From the NCBI RefSeq assembly GCF_036090055.1, contig NZ_CP107970.1, positions 6,035,001 to 6,099,000 of the forward strand: a DNA stretch of 64,000 nucleotides, in the 5' to 3' direction. Below are positions 33,536 through 43,500 of the stretch, one piece after another. A program made the translations under genes and the position numbers. This DNA comes from Nocardioides sp. NBC_00368. GTDB taxonomy: Bacteria; Actinomycetota; Actinomycetes; Propionibacteriales; Nocardioidaceae. The stretch's first letter is position 1, and every line of letters begins with the position of its first letter. The notes beneath the pieces are model-generated. The model was not told the DNA's origin. It did no database searches and saw only the letters and a program-made list of their open reading frames with translations.

Positions 33536-34402
33536 TTAGTCGAGGTCGTCGAGGTTGAGGCCCATCGGCGACTGGCCGGGGATCTCGCCGGAGGCGACGA
33601 CGGCCTTGGTCAGCGGGCGCAGCAGACCGATGAGCTCCTCGACCTCGGCCCCCTCCAACGACGCGTACGCAGCGGCAGCGAGCTCATCGGTCGTCGACTC
33701 GATCCCCGCCTTGGTCTCCCGCCCGACATCGGTGAGGGAGCGGCCGTCGTCGGTGACGAGACCGCGGGAGCGCAGCCCGGAGACGAGGGAGGTCCACTCC
33801 GTCTCGTGGATGTTGCGGGAGGTGGCGTAGACCGACGGGGAGAGGCCGGTGGCGAGGGCGTGGAACACGTGGGACTCGCGGCCACCGATTCCGGCCGAGA
33901 GCAGGGCGGAGACGTGACCGTCGCCCCGGTGCTCCCGGAGCAGCGTGGCCGCGTCCCAGAGGAGGGTCAGCGGGTCCTCGGCGACAGGGAGCGAGCGCAG
34001 CGCGGCGTACAGCGGCCGGCCTTCCAGTGGGGCCGAGAGTGCGGCCCGCGAGGCGAGCGAAGCGGCCCGCGCGACGTCGTCGGAGTCGGCGAGCGGGCCG
34101 AGCTGACGGCGGAGCGCGGCGACGGCGCCGACGCGCCGGGCCTCGTGCGCGGCCTCGGGCGGCGCGAACCCCCACGCGTCGGGCAGCGCGCGGGAGACGT
34201 GGGAGAAGGCGAAGTTGTAGAACACCGCATGAACCACCTCGGCCGGAACCGGCCCGAGCGGGGCGGACCGAGCCGCGAAGTAGCCCATCCAGTAGCCGCG
34301 GTAGCCGGCTTCCTTGAGCAGGGCGATCGGCTCGGGTGAGAAGTAACCCACCGCATGGATCGGCTCGAGCAGCTTCCACAGGCGACGCGCGTTCGGTTCC
34401 AT
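33536..34402 (-). CDS. SCO6745-family helix-turn-helix-like protein
   Basis: 288-residue cytoplasmic protein of the actinobacterial SCO6745 family. It has the recognisable opening ARRLWKLLEPIHAVGYFSPE and a winged-helix-like segment near residues 195-235 (HETEWTSLVSGLRSRGLVTDDG...LTDVGRETKAGIE). Function is not established. ATG 34402 is the natural start; the frame is open into glyS only on the opposite strand. It is divergent from glyS. Confidence 0.83.
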   Translation of the reverse strand: MEPNARRLWKLLEPIHAVGYFSPEPIALLKEAGYRGYWMGYFAARSAPLGPVPAEVVHAVFYNFAFSHVSRALPDAWGFAPPEAAHEARRVGAVAALRRQLGPLADSDDVARAASLASRAALSAPLEGRPLYAALRSLPVAEDPLTLLWDAATLLREHRGDGHVSALLSAGIGGRESHVFHALATGLSPSVYATSRNIHETEWTSLVSGLRSRGLVTDDGRSLTDVGRETKAGIESTTDELAAAAYASLEGAEVEELIGLLRPLTKAVVASGEIPGQSPMGLNLDDLD

Positions 34403-34573
34403 GGCTGACGACGGTATCGGCACCGGCTCGAGACTCCGAGCGATTTGCTCCGGCGAATTGGCCCACCGGGCGGCGTACATAACAAGATGACGCCACGGAT
34501 ACGATTTCCTCATCCCCCTCAACACCGGGGCCCGGCAGCCGGCCGGGCTCACCTCGAGCAGAGAGCATTCATC

Positions 34574-35974
<1,401 letters not shown>

Positions 35975-35998
35975 GCGAGACCGTTACCGCGTCGTAGA

Positions 35999-36063
35999 CG
36001 TTGCATGGGGCATCCTGCCGCACGATTTCCCAGATGAGTGGGGCAGGATGTCCCCATGCAACG
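35999..36063. repeat. 21-bp inverted repeat spanning a start codon
   Basis: Left arm 35999-36019 (CGTTGCATGGGGCATCCTGCC) pairs with right arm 36042-36063 with a single bulged base. The right arm contains both the SD-like AGGATG and the ATG (36056) of the lipoprotein gene. It may terminate glyS transcripts and also hide the next start. Confidence 0.75.
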
Positions 36064-36745
36064 AGCGGGGTCCGTACTCGCCGCATCCGTGACGGGTGCG
36101 GTCATGGCCATGTCAGTGATGGGGTGCAGCGGCACCGCGCCGAGGTCGAACGCGCCCAGGGCATCCGAGAGCCCCTCCGCCTCCGCGTCAGCCTCGCCCT
36201 CCGTGTCGGCCGAGCCGTCCCCCGGTGCGCTCACCGAGCCCGGGGCCGACCGCAAGCTCGGTGAGACCGCAACGGTCGAGTGGGCGCCCAAGGAGGGCAT
36301 CGACGGCAAGCTCTCGATCACCATCGCGCGGCTCGAGTCGACCTCCTACAAGCAGACCTTCTCCGGCTGGAAGCTCGACGAGGCGACGCTGGAGCGCGCG
36401 CCCTACTTCGTACGCGCCACCATCAAGAACGAGGGCAAGACCGACCTCGGGGGCTACGACGCGCCGCTGTGGGGTCTCGACGGCGAGGGCAACCTGGTCG
36501 AGGCCGCCGCGTTCAAGGAGCCGTTCAAGCCCTGCGACGGGAAGACCTTTCCCAAGCCGTTCGCTCCCGGGGCCACCGTCAATGTCTGCCTGGTCATGCT
36601 CGTCCCGGACCAGGGCAAGCTCGTCGGCGTGAGCTTCCGTCCCTACGAGGAGTTCGACCCGATCACCTGGGAGGCCGACCCGGTGCCGTACGTCGCGCCC
36701 AAGGCCTCCGCGAAGCCGAGCTCGTCGGCGTCGTCCTCCTCCTGA
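36056..36745 (+). CDS. Lipoprotein, Ig-like/DUF4352-type
   Basis: 229-residue predicted lipoprotein. The signal peptide ends in SVMGC, then a Ser/Ala/Pro-rich linker of about 45 residues. A beta-rich domain follows (LSITIARLESTSYKQTFSGWKLDE...YFVRATIKNEGKTDLG), resembling extracellular telokin/Ig-like domains. Two Cys residues (CDGKTF and VNVCLVM) may pair. The C-terminus ends in a Ser run. The start lies inside the right arm of a long hairpin. Function unknown. Confidence 0.8.
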   Translation: MQRAGSVLAASVTGAVMAMSVMGCSGTAPRSNAPRASESPSASASASPSVSAEPSPGALTEPGADRKLGETATVEWAPKEGIDGKLSITIARLESTSYKQTFSGWKLDEATLERAPYFVRATIKNEGKTDLGGYDAPLWGLDGEGNLVEAAAFKEPFKPCDGKTFPKPFAPGATVNVCLVMLVPDQGKLVGVSFRPYEEFDPITWEADPVPYVAPKASAKPSSSASSSS

Positions 36746-36782
36746 TTTTCCGTACGTCGTGCCCTGACCGGACAATGGACCC

Positions 36783-37919
36783 ATGTCCCTTCCCGGCCCC
36801 CTCCGCCTCGGCAGCCTGACCGTCGACACCCCTGTGGTGCTCGCGCCGATGGCCGGTGTCACCAACGCCGCCTTCCGGCGGCTGTGCGCCGAGCAGGGCG
36901 CGGGCCTCTACGTCTGCGAGATGATCACCTCCCGCGGCCTGGTGGAGGGCGACCAGCACACCAAGGACATGCTCGTCTTCGACGAGGCCGAGACCGTACG
37001 CAGCGTGCAGCTCTACGGCACCGACCCGGTCTACGTCGGCAAGGCGACCGAGATCCTCTGCGCCGACTACGGGGTGGCCCACGTCGACCTCAACTTCGGC
37101 TGCCCGGTGCCCAAGGTGACCCGCAAGGGCGGCGGGGGAGCGCTGCCCTACAAGCGCGGTCTGCTCGGCGAGATCCTCGAGCACGCCGTGCGCGCGGCGG
37201 AGCCCTATGACGTACCGGTGACGATGAAGACCCGCAAGGGCATCGACGACGCCCACCTGACCTACATGGACGCCGGCCGGATCGCCCAGGAGAGCGGCGC
37301 GGCCGCGATCGCGCTGCACGGGCGTACGGTCGCTCAGGCCTACTCCGGCACCGCCGACTGGGACGCCATCGCAGAGCTGAAGGCCTCCGTCGACATCCCG
37401 GTGCTCGGCAACGGCGACATCTGGGAGGCGGCCGACGCGATCCGGATGGTCGAGGAGACCGGCGTGGACGGTGTCGTCATCGGCCGCGGCTGCCTCGGCC
37501 GCCCCTGGCTCTTCCGCGACCTGGTGGCCGCGTTCGCCGGTGAGGCCGTCAACGTGCTGCCGAATCTGGGCGAAGTGACCGACATCATGCGGCGCCATGC
37601 CGAGCTGCTCTGCGAGCACATGGGCGAGGAGCGCGGCTGCAAGGAGATCCGCAAGCACATCGCGTGGTACCTCAAGGGCTTCGGCGCGGGTGGCGAGCTG
37701 CGCCGGACCCTGGGCCTGGTGAACAGCCTCGCCGACCTCGACGAGATGCTCGGCAAGCTCGACCGGAACGAGCCTTTCCCCTCGTCACAGCTGGGTGCGC
37801 CGCGTGGGCGACAGGGTGCGCCGCGCGACAAGGTGGTTCTTCCGGAGGGGTGGCTGGACGACGCCGACGGGCGTGGCTGCGGGTTCGCGGAGAACGTCTC
37901 GGAGACCTCCGGCGGCTGA
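36783..37919 (+). CDS. dusB: tRNA-dihydrouridine synthase
   Basis: 378-residue FMN enzyme reducing uridines in the tRNA D-loop. The TIM barrel (about 1-250) has LAPMAGVTNAAFRRLC, the catalytic-Cys region NFGCPVPKVTRKGGGGAL, and VIGRGCLGRPWLF for FMN phosphate. A helical C-terminal domain follows. It is the standard actinobacterial member next to glyS. The last 40 residues are low-complexity. The gene symbol is by family, since the exact U position is not known. Confidence 0.93.
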   Translation: MSLPGPLRLGSLTVDTPVVLAPMAGVTNAAFRRLCAEQGAGLYVCEMITSRGLVEGDQHTKDMLVFDEAETVRSVQLYGTDPVYVGKATEILCADYGVAHVDLNFGCPVPKVTRKGGGGALPYKRGLLGEILEHAVRAAEPYDVPVTMKTRKGIDDAHLTYMDAGRIAQESGAAAIALHGRTVAQAYSGTADWDAIAELKASVDIPVLGNGDIWEAADAIRMVEETGVDGVVIGRGCLGRPWLFRDLVAAFAGEAVNVLPNLGEVTDIMRRHAELLCEHMGEERGCKEIRKHIAWYLKGFGAGGELRRTLGLVNSLADLDEMLGKLDRNEPFPSSQLGAPRGRQGAPRDKVVLPEGWLDDADGRGCGFAENVSETSGG

Positions 37920-38020
37920 GGCTCCAAGGCCGGGTTTCAGGGGTCCGGAGAGGCGTTTCGGGGCTTCGGAATCAGTCGCCCGACAGGTACAAAACAACGC
38001 AAAAACTCGGCAACGGAATT

Positions 38021-38157
38021 GGAATACCCCCTGTCGTGTGTGTTGTACTCATTGCCGTGCCGAGCCCCCACCAGCACAACTCTCGACGGGTTTCCTCCGT
38101 TGAAACCATGGGAAACGCTCGCGCACAGACCATGTAGTCGAGCAAAGGAATTGCGTG
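38021..38157 (+). promoter_or_regulatory. Upstream region shared by two paralogous secreted-protein genes
   Basis: Blocks GRATACCCC, GTGTGTG-YTTG and GTAGTCGAGC(A/G)AAGGA occur in the same order before this gene and its paralog (39260-39323). About 60 bases present here between 38070 and 38130 are missing there. Shared control is likely. I cannot assign a known riboswitch class. Confidence 0.45.
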
Positions 38158-39056
38158 TGGCCGGCAGCCACAGAGGCGACACTCGGGCCGTCCGTAAGAC
38201 CAAATCAATAGTTGCCAGCGCAGGGGTCGCGGTCCTCGCGACAGGCGTCGCAGTCGGCACCGGAGCCGCCTTCGCGGAGCCGACCTCCCTGATCGCCAAG
38301 AACGCAGGCGCTTCCGTCTCCTCGACCAAGACCAACGTGCCGAGCACCCGTGACGACGCGCGCGTCGCCGGAGATCGCCGGGAGACCGTCGTCAGCCGTA
38401 ACGGAGGCGACCGCGAGTCGGTCTCCTCGGTCGAGGAGCTGACCAAGGGCCCCGAGCAGGTCGAGACCGGCACCGCCAAGGCGGTCAAGCGCTGGACCAC
38501 GGAGACCCTCAACCTCTGGTCCGCCTACGGCAAGCACGCTGCCCAGGCCGGTGAGATCGAGGCCGGTGAGCTCGTCTACGCCACCGGGCGCACCGAGTCC
38601 GGCCGCGACGAGATCCTCGTCGACGGCGAGGTCGCCTGGGTGACCACCGGCAACCTCAGTGACGAGAAGCCCGAGACCACCGGTGTCGCGGCCGGCATCA
38701 GCACCGCCGCCTGCGGGGACTCCTCGGTCGAGAGCGGCCTGGTCTCCGACGCGGTCACCGTCTACCGCGCGGTCTGCAACGCCTTCCCGGAGGTCGCCTC
38801 CATCACCGTCGGCGGCTGGGACGACCACGGCGAGCACTCCTCGGGCAAGGCGCTCGACTTCATGGTCGACAAGGCGCTCGGCGACGCGATCGCCGCCTTC
38901 CTGCAGCAGTACGCAGCGGAGCTCAACCTCTACGACATCATCTGGTATCAGCGGATCTGGACGCCGGTGCGTGCCTCGGAGGGCTGGCGCTACATGGAGG
39001 ACCGCGGGTCCGCCACCGCCAACCACTACGACCACGTCCACGTCTCCACGAATTAA
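38158..39056 (+). CDS. Secreted protein with LAS-like C-terminal domain (paralog 1)
   Basis: 298-residue exported protein. An N-terminal signal/transmembrane segment lies at about 15-40 (IVASAGVAVLATGVAVGTGAAFA). A small SH3-like domain covers about 100-165 (LNLWSAYGKHAAQAGEIEAGELVYATG). The C-terminal 115-residue domain resembles the VldE/ARB_07466-like type. It contains HSSGKALDF and NHYDHVHV, the arrangement of zinc ligands in LAS (M15-like) peptidases (H-x2-G-x-A-x-D ... H-x-H). A peptidoglycan-acting role is inference. GTG 38158 lies seven bases after AAAGGA. Two Cys in the C-terminal domain probably pair. Confidence 0.82.
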
Positions 39057-39170
39057 TCGCGATTGCTTCGCAATTCGCGCAGCGCTTTCGCTTGACCCTC
39101 GTCTTCCTCCGCTGCGCTCGTCGCTTCGCTGCGTCCAGACGAGGGGCGCTCCAGCGCTGGATGCGAGGTT

Positions 39171-39201
39171 GTCGGCCCGGGCTACAACAGCCCGGGCCGA
39201 C
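39171..39201. terminator. Intrinsic terminator after paralog 1
   Basis: A perfect 13-bp stem, GTCGGCCCGGGCT (39171-39183) with AGCCCGGGCCGAC (39189-39201), and a 5-base loop. A smaller hairpin CGCGATTGC/GCAATTCGCG lies just after the stop codon (39057-39080). The rest of 39057-39260 holds no gene I can see. Confidence 0.8.
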
Positions 39202-39323
39202 CTGCGTTCTCGGTCGTCCGGCCGGTTAACAACATCGCAAAAGTCTCCGGACGAACGTGGGATACCCCCACAGGTGTGTGCTTGACTCGGTGCCCCCCAC
39301 GTAGTCGAGCGAAGGATTGCGCA

Positions 39324-40355
39324 GTGGCCACCAGCCACAGAGGCGATTATCGAGCTGTCCGTAGAACCAAGAAAGCCGTCGCGACCGCAGGGATCGTGAC
39401 GTTCGCGACCAGTGGAGCGGTGGCCGCCGGGACGGCCGCGGCGAACCCCGGCATCGTGATCTCCGAGGTGGAGGAGAGATCCGGGCTCCGGCTTCCCTCG
39501 CCGGCCGATCGCCGGATCGAGGCCAGGGCGGAGGCGAAGGCGAAGCTTCCGGCGCTGCCGACGACCCGCGAGGACACCCGGATGTCCAGCGACCGTCGCG
39601 AGCTCAGCGGCCGGGAGACGACGGTCAGCCGCAGCGGCGAGCGTGGGGCGGGCACCACCACCCACGTGCTGAGCGAGGTCGCGACGATCGAGTCGCTGGT
39701 CGAGCGGCCGACGTCGGTCAGCGGTGGTGCCCAGAAGGCGGTGCTGCGCTACGTACAGGAGGACGTCACGGTCTACGCGTCGTACGGAAAGCGCGCCAAG
39801 GAGCTCGGCGAGCTGGAGCTCGGCCGGGCGGTCTACTACACCGGACGCGACGAGGGTGGCCGCCAGGAGATCGTCCTGGAGGGAAACCCGGTGTGGATTC
39901 CCGCCGGCAACCTGGGCAGGACCAAGCCGGAGCCGCCGCCCGAGCCGACCCCGACACCCTCCCCGTCGCCCTCCGAGGAGGCCCCCGCCGGGCTGGACTT
40001 CTCCGCGTGCGGCGACTCCTCGGTGGAGAACGGTCTCGTCCCTGACGCCGTCGACCTCTACCGCGCGGTCTGCAACGCGTTCCCCGCGGTCGCCTCGGGC
40101 ACGACCTACGGCTACGACCCGCACGGCGAGCACATCGACGGCAAGGCGCTCGACTTCATGACCGACGACAAGGAGCTCGGCGACGCGATCGCCGCCTTCG
40201 TCCAGGAGCACGCCGCCGAGCTGAACATCTACGACATCATCTGGTACCAGCGCATCTGGACCCCCGTCCGGGCTGACGAGGGTTGGCGCCCGATGGAGGA
40301 CCGCGGCGACCCCACCGCCAACCACTACGACCACGTGCACGTGGCGGTCAGCTGA
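39324..40355 (+). CDS. Secreted protein with LAS-like C-terminal domain (paralog 2)
   Basis: 343-residue paralog of 38158-39056 with the same layout. It has the opening VATSHRGDYRAVRRTKKAV and a signal segment, then a charged linker (about 55-120) longer than in its partner. The SH3-like domain (TVYASYGKRAKELGELELGRAVYYTG) precedes a Pro/Ser/Thr linker. The C-terminal domain has HIDGKALDF and NHYDHVHV. The start region matches that of paralog 1. The pair probably arose by tandem duplication; linker divergence suggests partial specialisation. Confidence 0.82.
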   Translation: MATSHRGDYRAVRRTKKAVATAGIVTFATSGAVAAGTAAANPGIVISEVEERSGLRLPSPADRRIEARAEAKAKLPALPTTREDTRMSSDRRELSGRETTVSRSGERGAGTTTHVLSEVATIESLVERPTSVSGGAQKAVLRYVQEDVTVYASYGKRAKELGELELGRAVYYTGRDEGGRQEIVLEGNPVWIPAGNLGRTKPEPPPEPTPTPSPSPSEEAPAGLDFSACGDSSVENGLVPDAVDLYRAVCNAFPAVASGTTYGYDPHGEHIDGKALDFMTDDKELGDAIAAFVQEHAAELNIYDIIWYQRIWTPVRADEGWRPMEDRGDPTANHYDHVHVAVS

Positions 40356-40357
40356 AT

Positions 40358-40472
40358 GCCGAGTCGGCGCATCTGTCTCGTCGAGAACCGCCGAGTCGGC
40401 GCATCTGTCCCAAGGTGCTGGGACAGTTGCGCCGACTCGGCGTCGTGCGGTGGGACAGATGCGCCGACTCGG
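40358..40472. repeat. Four-copy palindromic repeat between convergent genes
   Basis: The 20-base unit GCCGAGTCGGCGCATCTGTC occurs twice forward (40358-40377, 40390-40409) and twice inverted (about 40420-40441 with one mismatch, and 40452-40472). The inner two copies form a 22-bp stem with an 8-base loop. It may be a strong bidirectional terminator or a REP-like element. Confidence 0.85.
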
Positions 40473-40488
40473 TGGAGGGTCTGGCGGC

Positions 40489-41331
40489 TCAGATCAGGGC
40501 GCTCAGCGGGGTCGGCGTACGACCACCGATCTTCTCGACGACGTCGGTGACGGTGGCGAGCTTGCCGAGGCGGGTGGCGGTGCCGAACGAGGTGAACAGC
40601 GGGGCGATGAAGTCCGGGACCCCGGCGGAGACGAGACCGGTGGTGTAGGCCTCGTCGTCGACCTGGACGACCTCGACCGGGTTGCCGGACTGCTTGGTGG
40701 CGAGCTCGGCCAGGTCGGTCGCGGTGTAGGCGTGAGGGCCGGTCACGTCGTACGCCTTGCCCTCGTGTCCCTCGCTCGTCAGCACGCCGACGGCGACCGC
40801 GGCGCAGTCCTCGCGGGTGACGTAGGCCGCGCCACCGTCGCCGAAGTTGGTGACCAGCCGTCCGCTCGCGGCGGCCTGGGCGACGGAGTCGACCTGCATG
40901 TCGGCGTAGAGGTTGTTGCGCAGCATCGTCCACGCCAGGCCGCTCTCGCGCAGCGCGTCCTCGGTGGCGGCGTGGTCGGCGACGACACCGGCAGGGTTGT
41001 CCGGGGTCGGCTCGGAGATGGAGGTGTAAGCGATGTGGCGTACGCCCGCCTTGGCGGCGGCGTCGATGGCGTTGCGGTGACCCTCGACGCGGGCGCCGAC
41101 GACATCGGTCGAGATCAGCAGGACCCGCTCGACGCCGGCGAAGGCGTCCACCAGCTCGTCGGGCTTTCCGAAGTCGGCGGCACGTACGTCGGCACCGCGC
41201 TCGGCGTAGTCGGCGAGCTTGGCGGGGTCGCGGGTGAGGAGCACGACCTCGGCGGAGTCGACGGTGTCGAGGAGCTGGTCGGCGACGAGACGGCCGAGCT
41301 GGCCGGAGGCGCCGGTGATGGCGATGGTCAT
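40489..41331 (-). CDS. NmrA-like NAD(P)-binding SDR protein (quinone oxidoreductase 2 type)
   Basis: 280-residue Rossmann protein with ITGASGQLGRLVADQLL at the N-terminus. It is an atypical short-chain dehydrogenase of the NmrA/QOR2 kind (VLLISTDVVGARVEGHRNAIDAAAKAGVRHIAYTS). It probably acts on a quinone or as a redox sensor. It is divergent from an Rrf2-type regulator across 80 bases carrying repeated operator-like sequence, a pairing seen often in bacteria. Confidence 0.88.
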   Translation of the reverse strand: MTIAITGASGQLGRLVADQLLDTVDSAEVVLLTRDPAKLADYAERGADVRAADFGKPDELVDAFAGVERVLLISTDVVGARVEGHRNAIDAAAKAGVRHIAYTSISEPTPDNPAGVVADHAATEDALRESGLAWTMLRNNLYADMQVDSVAQAAASGRLVTNFGDGGAAYVTREDCAAVAVGVLTSEGHEGKAYDVTGPHAYTATDLAELATKQSGNPVEVVQVDDEAYTTGLVSAGVPDFIAPLFTSFGTATRLGKLATVTDVVEKIGGRTPTPLSALI

Positions 41332-41345
41332 GGAGGAGTCCTATC

Positions 41346-41392
41346 TGTAGTCACGGTGATGACGGTTCTTCAAATGTAGTCATAATGATGGC
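41346..41392. promoter_or_regulatory. Direct-repeat operator between NmrA-like and Rrf2 genes
   Basis: TGTAGTCACGGTGATGAC (41346-41363) and TGTAGTCATAATGATGGC (41375-41392) are 18-base direct repeats differing at a few sites, 29 bp apart. Each is partly palindromic (GTCA....TGAC). This is the likely Rrf2-protein target for both divergent genes. Confidence 0.65.
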
Positions 41393-41411
41393 AATAAGGC
41401 AAGATGGGGGT

Positions 41412-41873
41412 ATGGCCAGTCCGACGAACACCCGTTTCGCGGTGGCGGTCCATGTCCTGACCTACCTCGCCTCGGGCGCGGCTGCCGGGCGCACGACTCC
41501 GGTCAGCTCCGACGAGCTGGCCGCGAGCACTGCCGTCAACCCGGTCCATGTGCGCAAGGTCCTCGGGCCTCTCCGGGCCGCCGGTCTGGTCCGGTCGCGT
41601 CCCGGCGCCCACGGGGGATGGGAGCTCGCCGCGGATCCCGGTGTCGTCAACCTCGCCCTGGTGTGGCAGGTGCTGCAGGGAGACGATCCCGTGCTCGGCA
41701 TCCATGGCCCGAACCCCGCCTGCCCGGTCGGCGCCAGCATCCAAGGAGTGCTGACCGACCTCGATCGCCGGGTGGCCAAGGCCGTCCTGGTCGAGCTCGA
41801 GGGCATCTCGCTCAACGACATCCTCGACGACTCCGGCTTCGACCCGGCGGACTTCGCTGCGTTCCTGCCATGA
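41412..41873 (+). CDS. Rrf2-family transcriptional regulator
   Basis: 153-residue regulator. The winged helix includes VSSDELAASTAVNPVHVRKVLGPLRAAGLVRSRPGAHGGWELA. Rrf2 proteins often use three Cys for an Fe-S cluster; here only one Cys (PNPACPVG) is seen in that region, so cluster binding is unlikely and another signal, perhaps thiol or quinone stress, is expected. ATG 41412 has a G-rich site; an ATG at 41385 is also in frame. Confidence 0.88.
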   Translation: MASPTNTRFAVAVHVLTYLASGAAAGRTTPVSSDELAASTAVNPVHVRKVLGPLRAAGLVRSRPGAHGGWELAADPGVVNLALVWQVLQGDDPVLGIHGPNPACPVGASIQGVLTDLDRRVAKAVLVELEGISLNDILDDSGFDPADFAAFLP

Positions 41874-41895
41874 GTCAGCGATAGCCTCTCGGACT

Positions 41896-43140
41896 GTGGA
41901 GCTATACGGGGCCGCTGACCGCGAGCGCATCGTCGCCGAGCCGCCCAAGCGGGTGGCCGCGCCGGAGCGTACGCAGTTCGAGCGTGACCGCGCCCGCGTG
42001 GTGCACGCCGCCTCGACCCGGCGGCTGGCGGCGAAGACGCAGGTCGTGGGGCCGCAGGCCGACGACTTCGTACGCAACCGGCTGACCCACTCGCTCGAGG
42101 TCGCCCAGGTCGCGCGGGACCTGTCGCGTGCCCTGAACGGGCCGGACTCGCCGCAGCCCGACATCGCCGAGACCGCGGCCCTGGCGCACGACCTCGGTCA
42201 CCCGCCGTTCGGCCACAACGGCGAGAACGTGCTCGCCGAGAAGGCCAAGGGCATCGGTGGGTTCGAGGGCAATGCGCAGACGCTGCGGATCCTGACCCGC
42301 CTGGAGGCGAAGACCTTCGACGCCGACGGCCGCTCGGTGGGGCTCAACCTCACCCGGGCGACGCTGGACGCGTGCACCAAGTACCCGTGGGGATTCGGTG
42401 AGCGGAAGGGCGCGAAGTTCGGTGTCTACGAGGACGACCTGCCGGTCTTCAGCTGGCTGCGCGCCGCGGATGCCGGGCAGCGGCAGTGCGTCGAGGCGCA
42501 GATCATGGACCTCTCCGACGATGTCGCCTACTCCGTCCACGACGTCGAGGACGGCATCGTCGCTGGGAAGATCGACCTGGCCCGGATCGACCTCGACGGC
42601 GTCGCCGAGACGGTCGCCGACTGGTACGTCCCCGGCTTCGACCGCGCTCTGGCGCTCTCGACGATCGCCGATCTCCGCGCCGCCGGCTGCTGGATCGCCG
42701 AGGGTGCTGCGTACGACGGCTCCCGACGTTCTCAGGCGATGCTGAAGAACCTGACCTCCGACGTCATCGGCCGGTTCTGCGGGGCCGTGAAGGAGGCGAC
42801 GTACGCCGCCGGCGGTGGACCCTATGCCCGTTACGGTGCCGACCTGGTGGTGCCGGAGCGGACCCGCCTGGAGATCGCGCTGCTGAAGGGGATCGCGGCG
42901 CACTACGTGATGCGCACCGACGAGCGGGCCGCGAAGATGGACCGTCAGCGTGGTGTTCTCGGTGAGCTGGTCGAGCACCTCGTCGACACCGCGCCCGCCG
43001 ACCTCGACCGGCAGTTCGCCGACGACTGGCGCGAAGCGGGGGACGACGCCGCCCGGCTCCGTGTGGTGATCGACCAGGTCGCCTCACTCACCGACATCAC
43101 TGCGCTCGCCTGGCACGAACGGCTCTGCCTGCGGTCGTGA
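41896..43140 (+). CDS. dgt: Deoxyguanosinetriphosphate triphosphohydrolase-like protein
   Basis: 414-residue HD-domain dNTPase that cuts dNTPs to nucleoside and triphosphate. Metal ligands are visible in LTHSLEV and LAHDLGHPPFGHNGE (about 55-105). The later MDLSDDVAYSVHDVEDGI holds the final Asp of the HD set. Size and motifs match the actinobacterial type found near dnaG. GTG 41896 follows TAGCCT by eight bases, a leaderless promoter. Confidence 0.94.
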   Translation: MELYGAADRERIVAEPPKRVAAPERTQFERDRARVVHAASTRRLAAKTQVVGPQADDFVRNRLTHSLEVAQVARDLSRALNGPDSPQPDIAETAALAHDLGHPPFGHNGENVLAEKAKGIGGFEGNAQTLRILTRLEAKTFDADGRSVGLNLTRATLDACTKYPWGFGERKGAKFGVYEDDLPVFSWLRAADAGQRQCVEAQIMDLSDDVAYSVHDVEDGIVAGKIDLARIDLDGVAETVADWYVPGFDRALALSTIADLRAAGCWIAEGAAYDGSRRSQAMLKNLTSDVIGRFCGAVKEATYAAGGGPYARYGADLVVPERTRLEIALLKGIAAHYVMRTDERAAKMDRQRGVLGELVEHLVDTAPADLDRQFADDWREAGDDAARLRVVIDQVASLTDITALAWHERLCLRS

Positions 43141-43157
43141 GTGCCATTGCGGTCACC

Positions 43158-43181
43158 ACATTTAAGCGTTACCTTAAATGT
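43158..43181 (+). promoter_or_regulatory. ArsR-type operator
   Basis: ACATTTAAG-CGTTAC-CTTAAATGT is a perfect 9-bp inverted repeat ending one base before the GTG at 43183. AT-rich palindromes directly at the start are typical of ArsR-family autoregulation. Confidence 0.75.
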
Positions 43182-43182
43182 C

Positions 43183-43500
43183 GTGACCGATGTCTGGTAC
43201 GCCGTCTCCGACTCCACCCGCCGCCAGGTCCTGGCGCGGGTGGCCGCCGACCCGTGCTCGGTGGGGGAGATCGCCGACGCGCTGCCGGTGAGCATGGCCG
43301 CGGTGTCCCAGCACCTCAAGGTCCTGCGCGAGGCCGGCCTGGTGTCGATGACACCGGCCGGCCGGCGGCGGATCTACCAGGCCCGGCTCGAGGGCCTGGC
43401 CGAGTTGCGCGCCGAGCTGGACACGTACTGGACCCAGGCGTTGCATTCGTTCAAGCAGGTGGCTGAGGCCAGCTACCGGGCAGGGAAGGAGCAGCAATGA
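43183..43500 (+). CDS. ArsR-family transcriptional regulator
   Basis: 105-residue winged-helix repressor (VSDSTRRQVLARVAADPCSVGEIADALPVSMAAVSQHLKVLREAGLV...RRIYQARLEGL). No metal-binding Cys motif is present in the recognition helix, so it belongs to the non-metal type usually paired with SRPBCC proteins. GTG 43183 directly follows the palindrome. The stop overlaps the next ATG (ATGA). Confidence 0.9.
   Translation: MTDVWYAVSDSTRRQVLARVAADPCSVGEIADALPVSMAAVSQHLKVLREAGLVSMTPAGRRRIYQARLEGLAELRAELDTYWTQALHSFKQVAEASYRAGKEQQ

Noticed and set aside
37981..38157. c-di-AMP (ydaO) riboswitch before the LAS-like gene
   Set aside because: Such riboswitches occur upstream of actinobacterial cell-wall genes, but I could not find the required conserved core in either paralog's leader.
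40358..40472. CRISPR-like repeated 20-mer
   Set aside because: Only four copies, two inverted, with irregular short spacing and no cas genes; it is a palindromic repeat, not an array.
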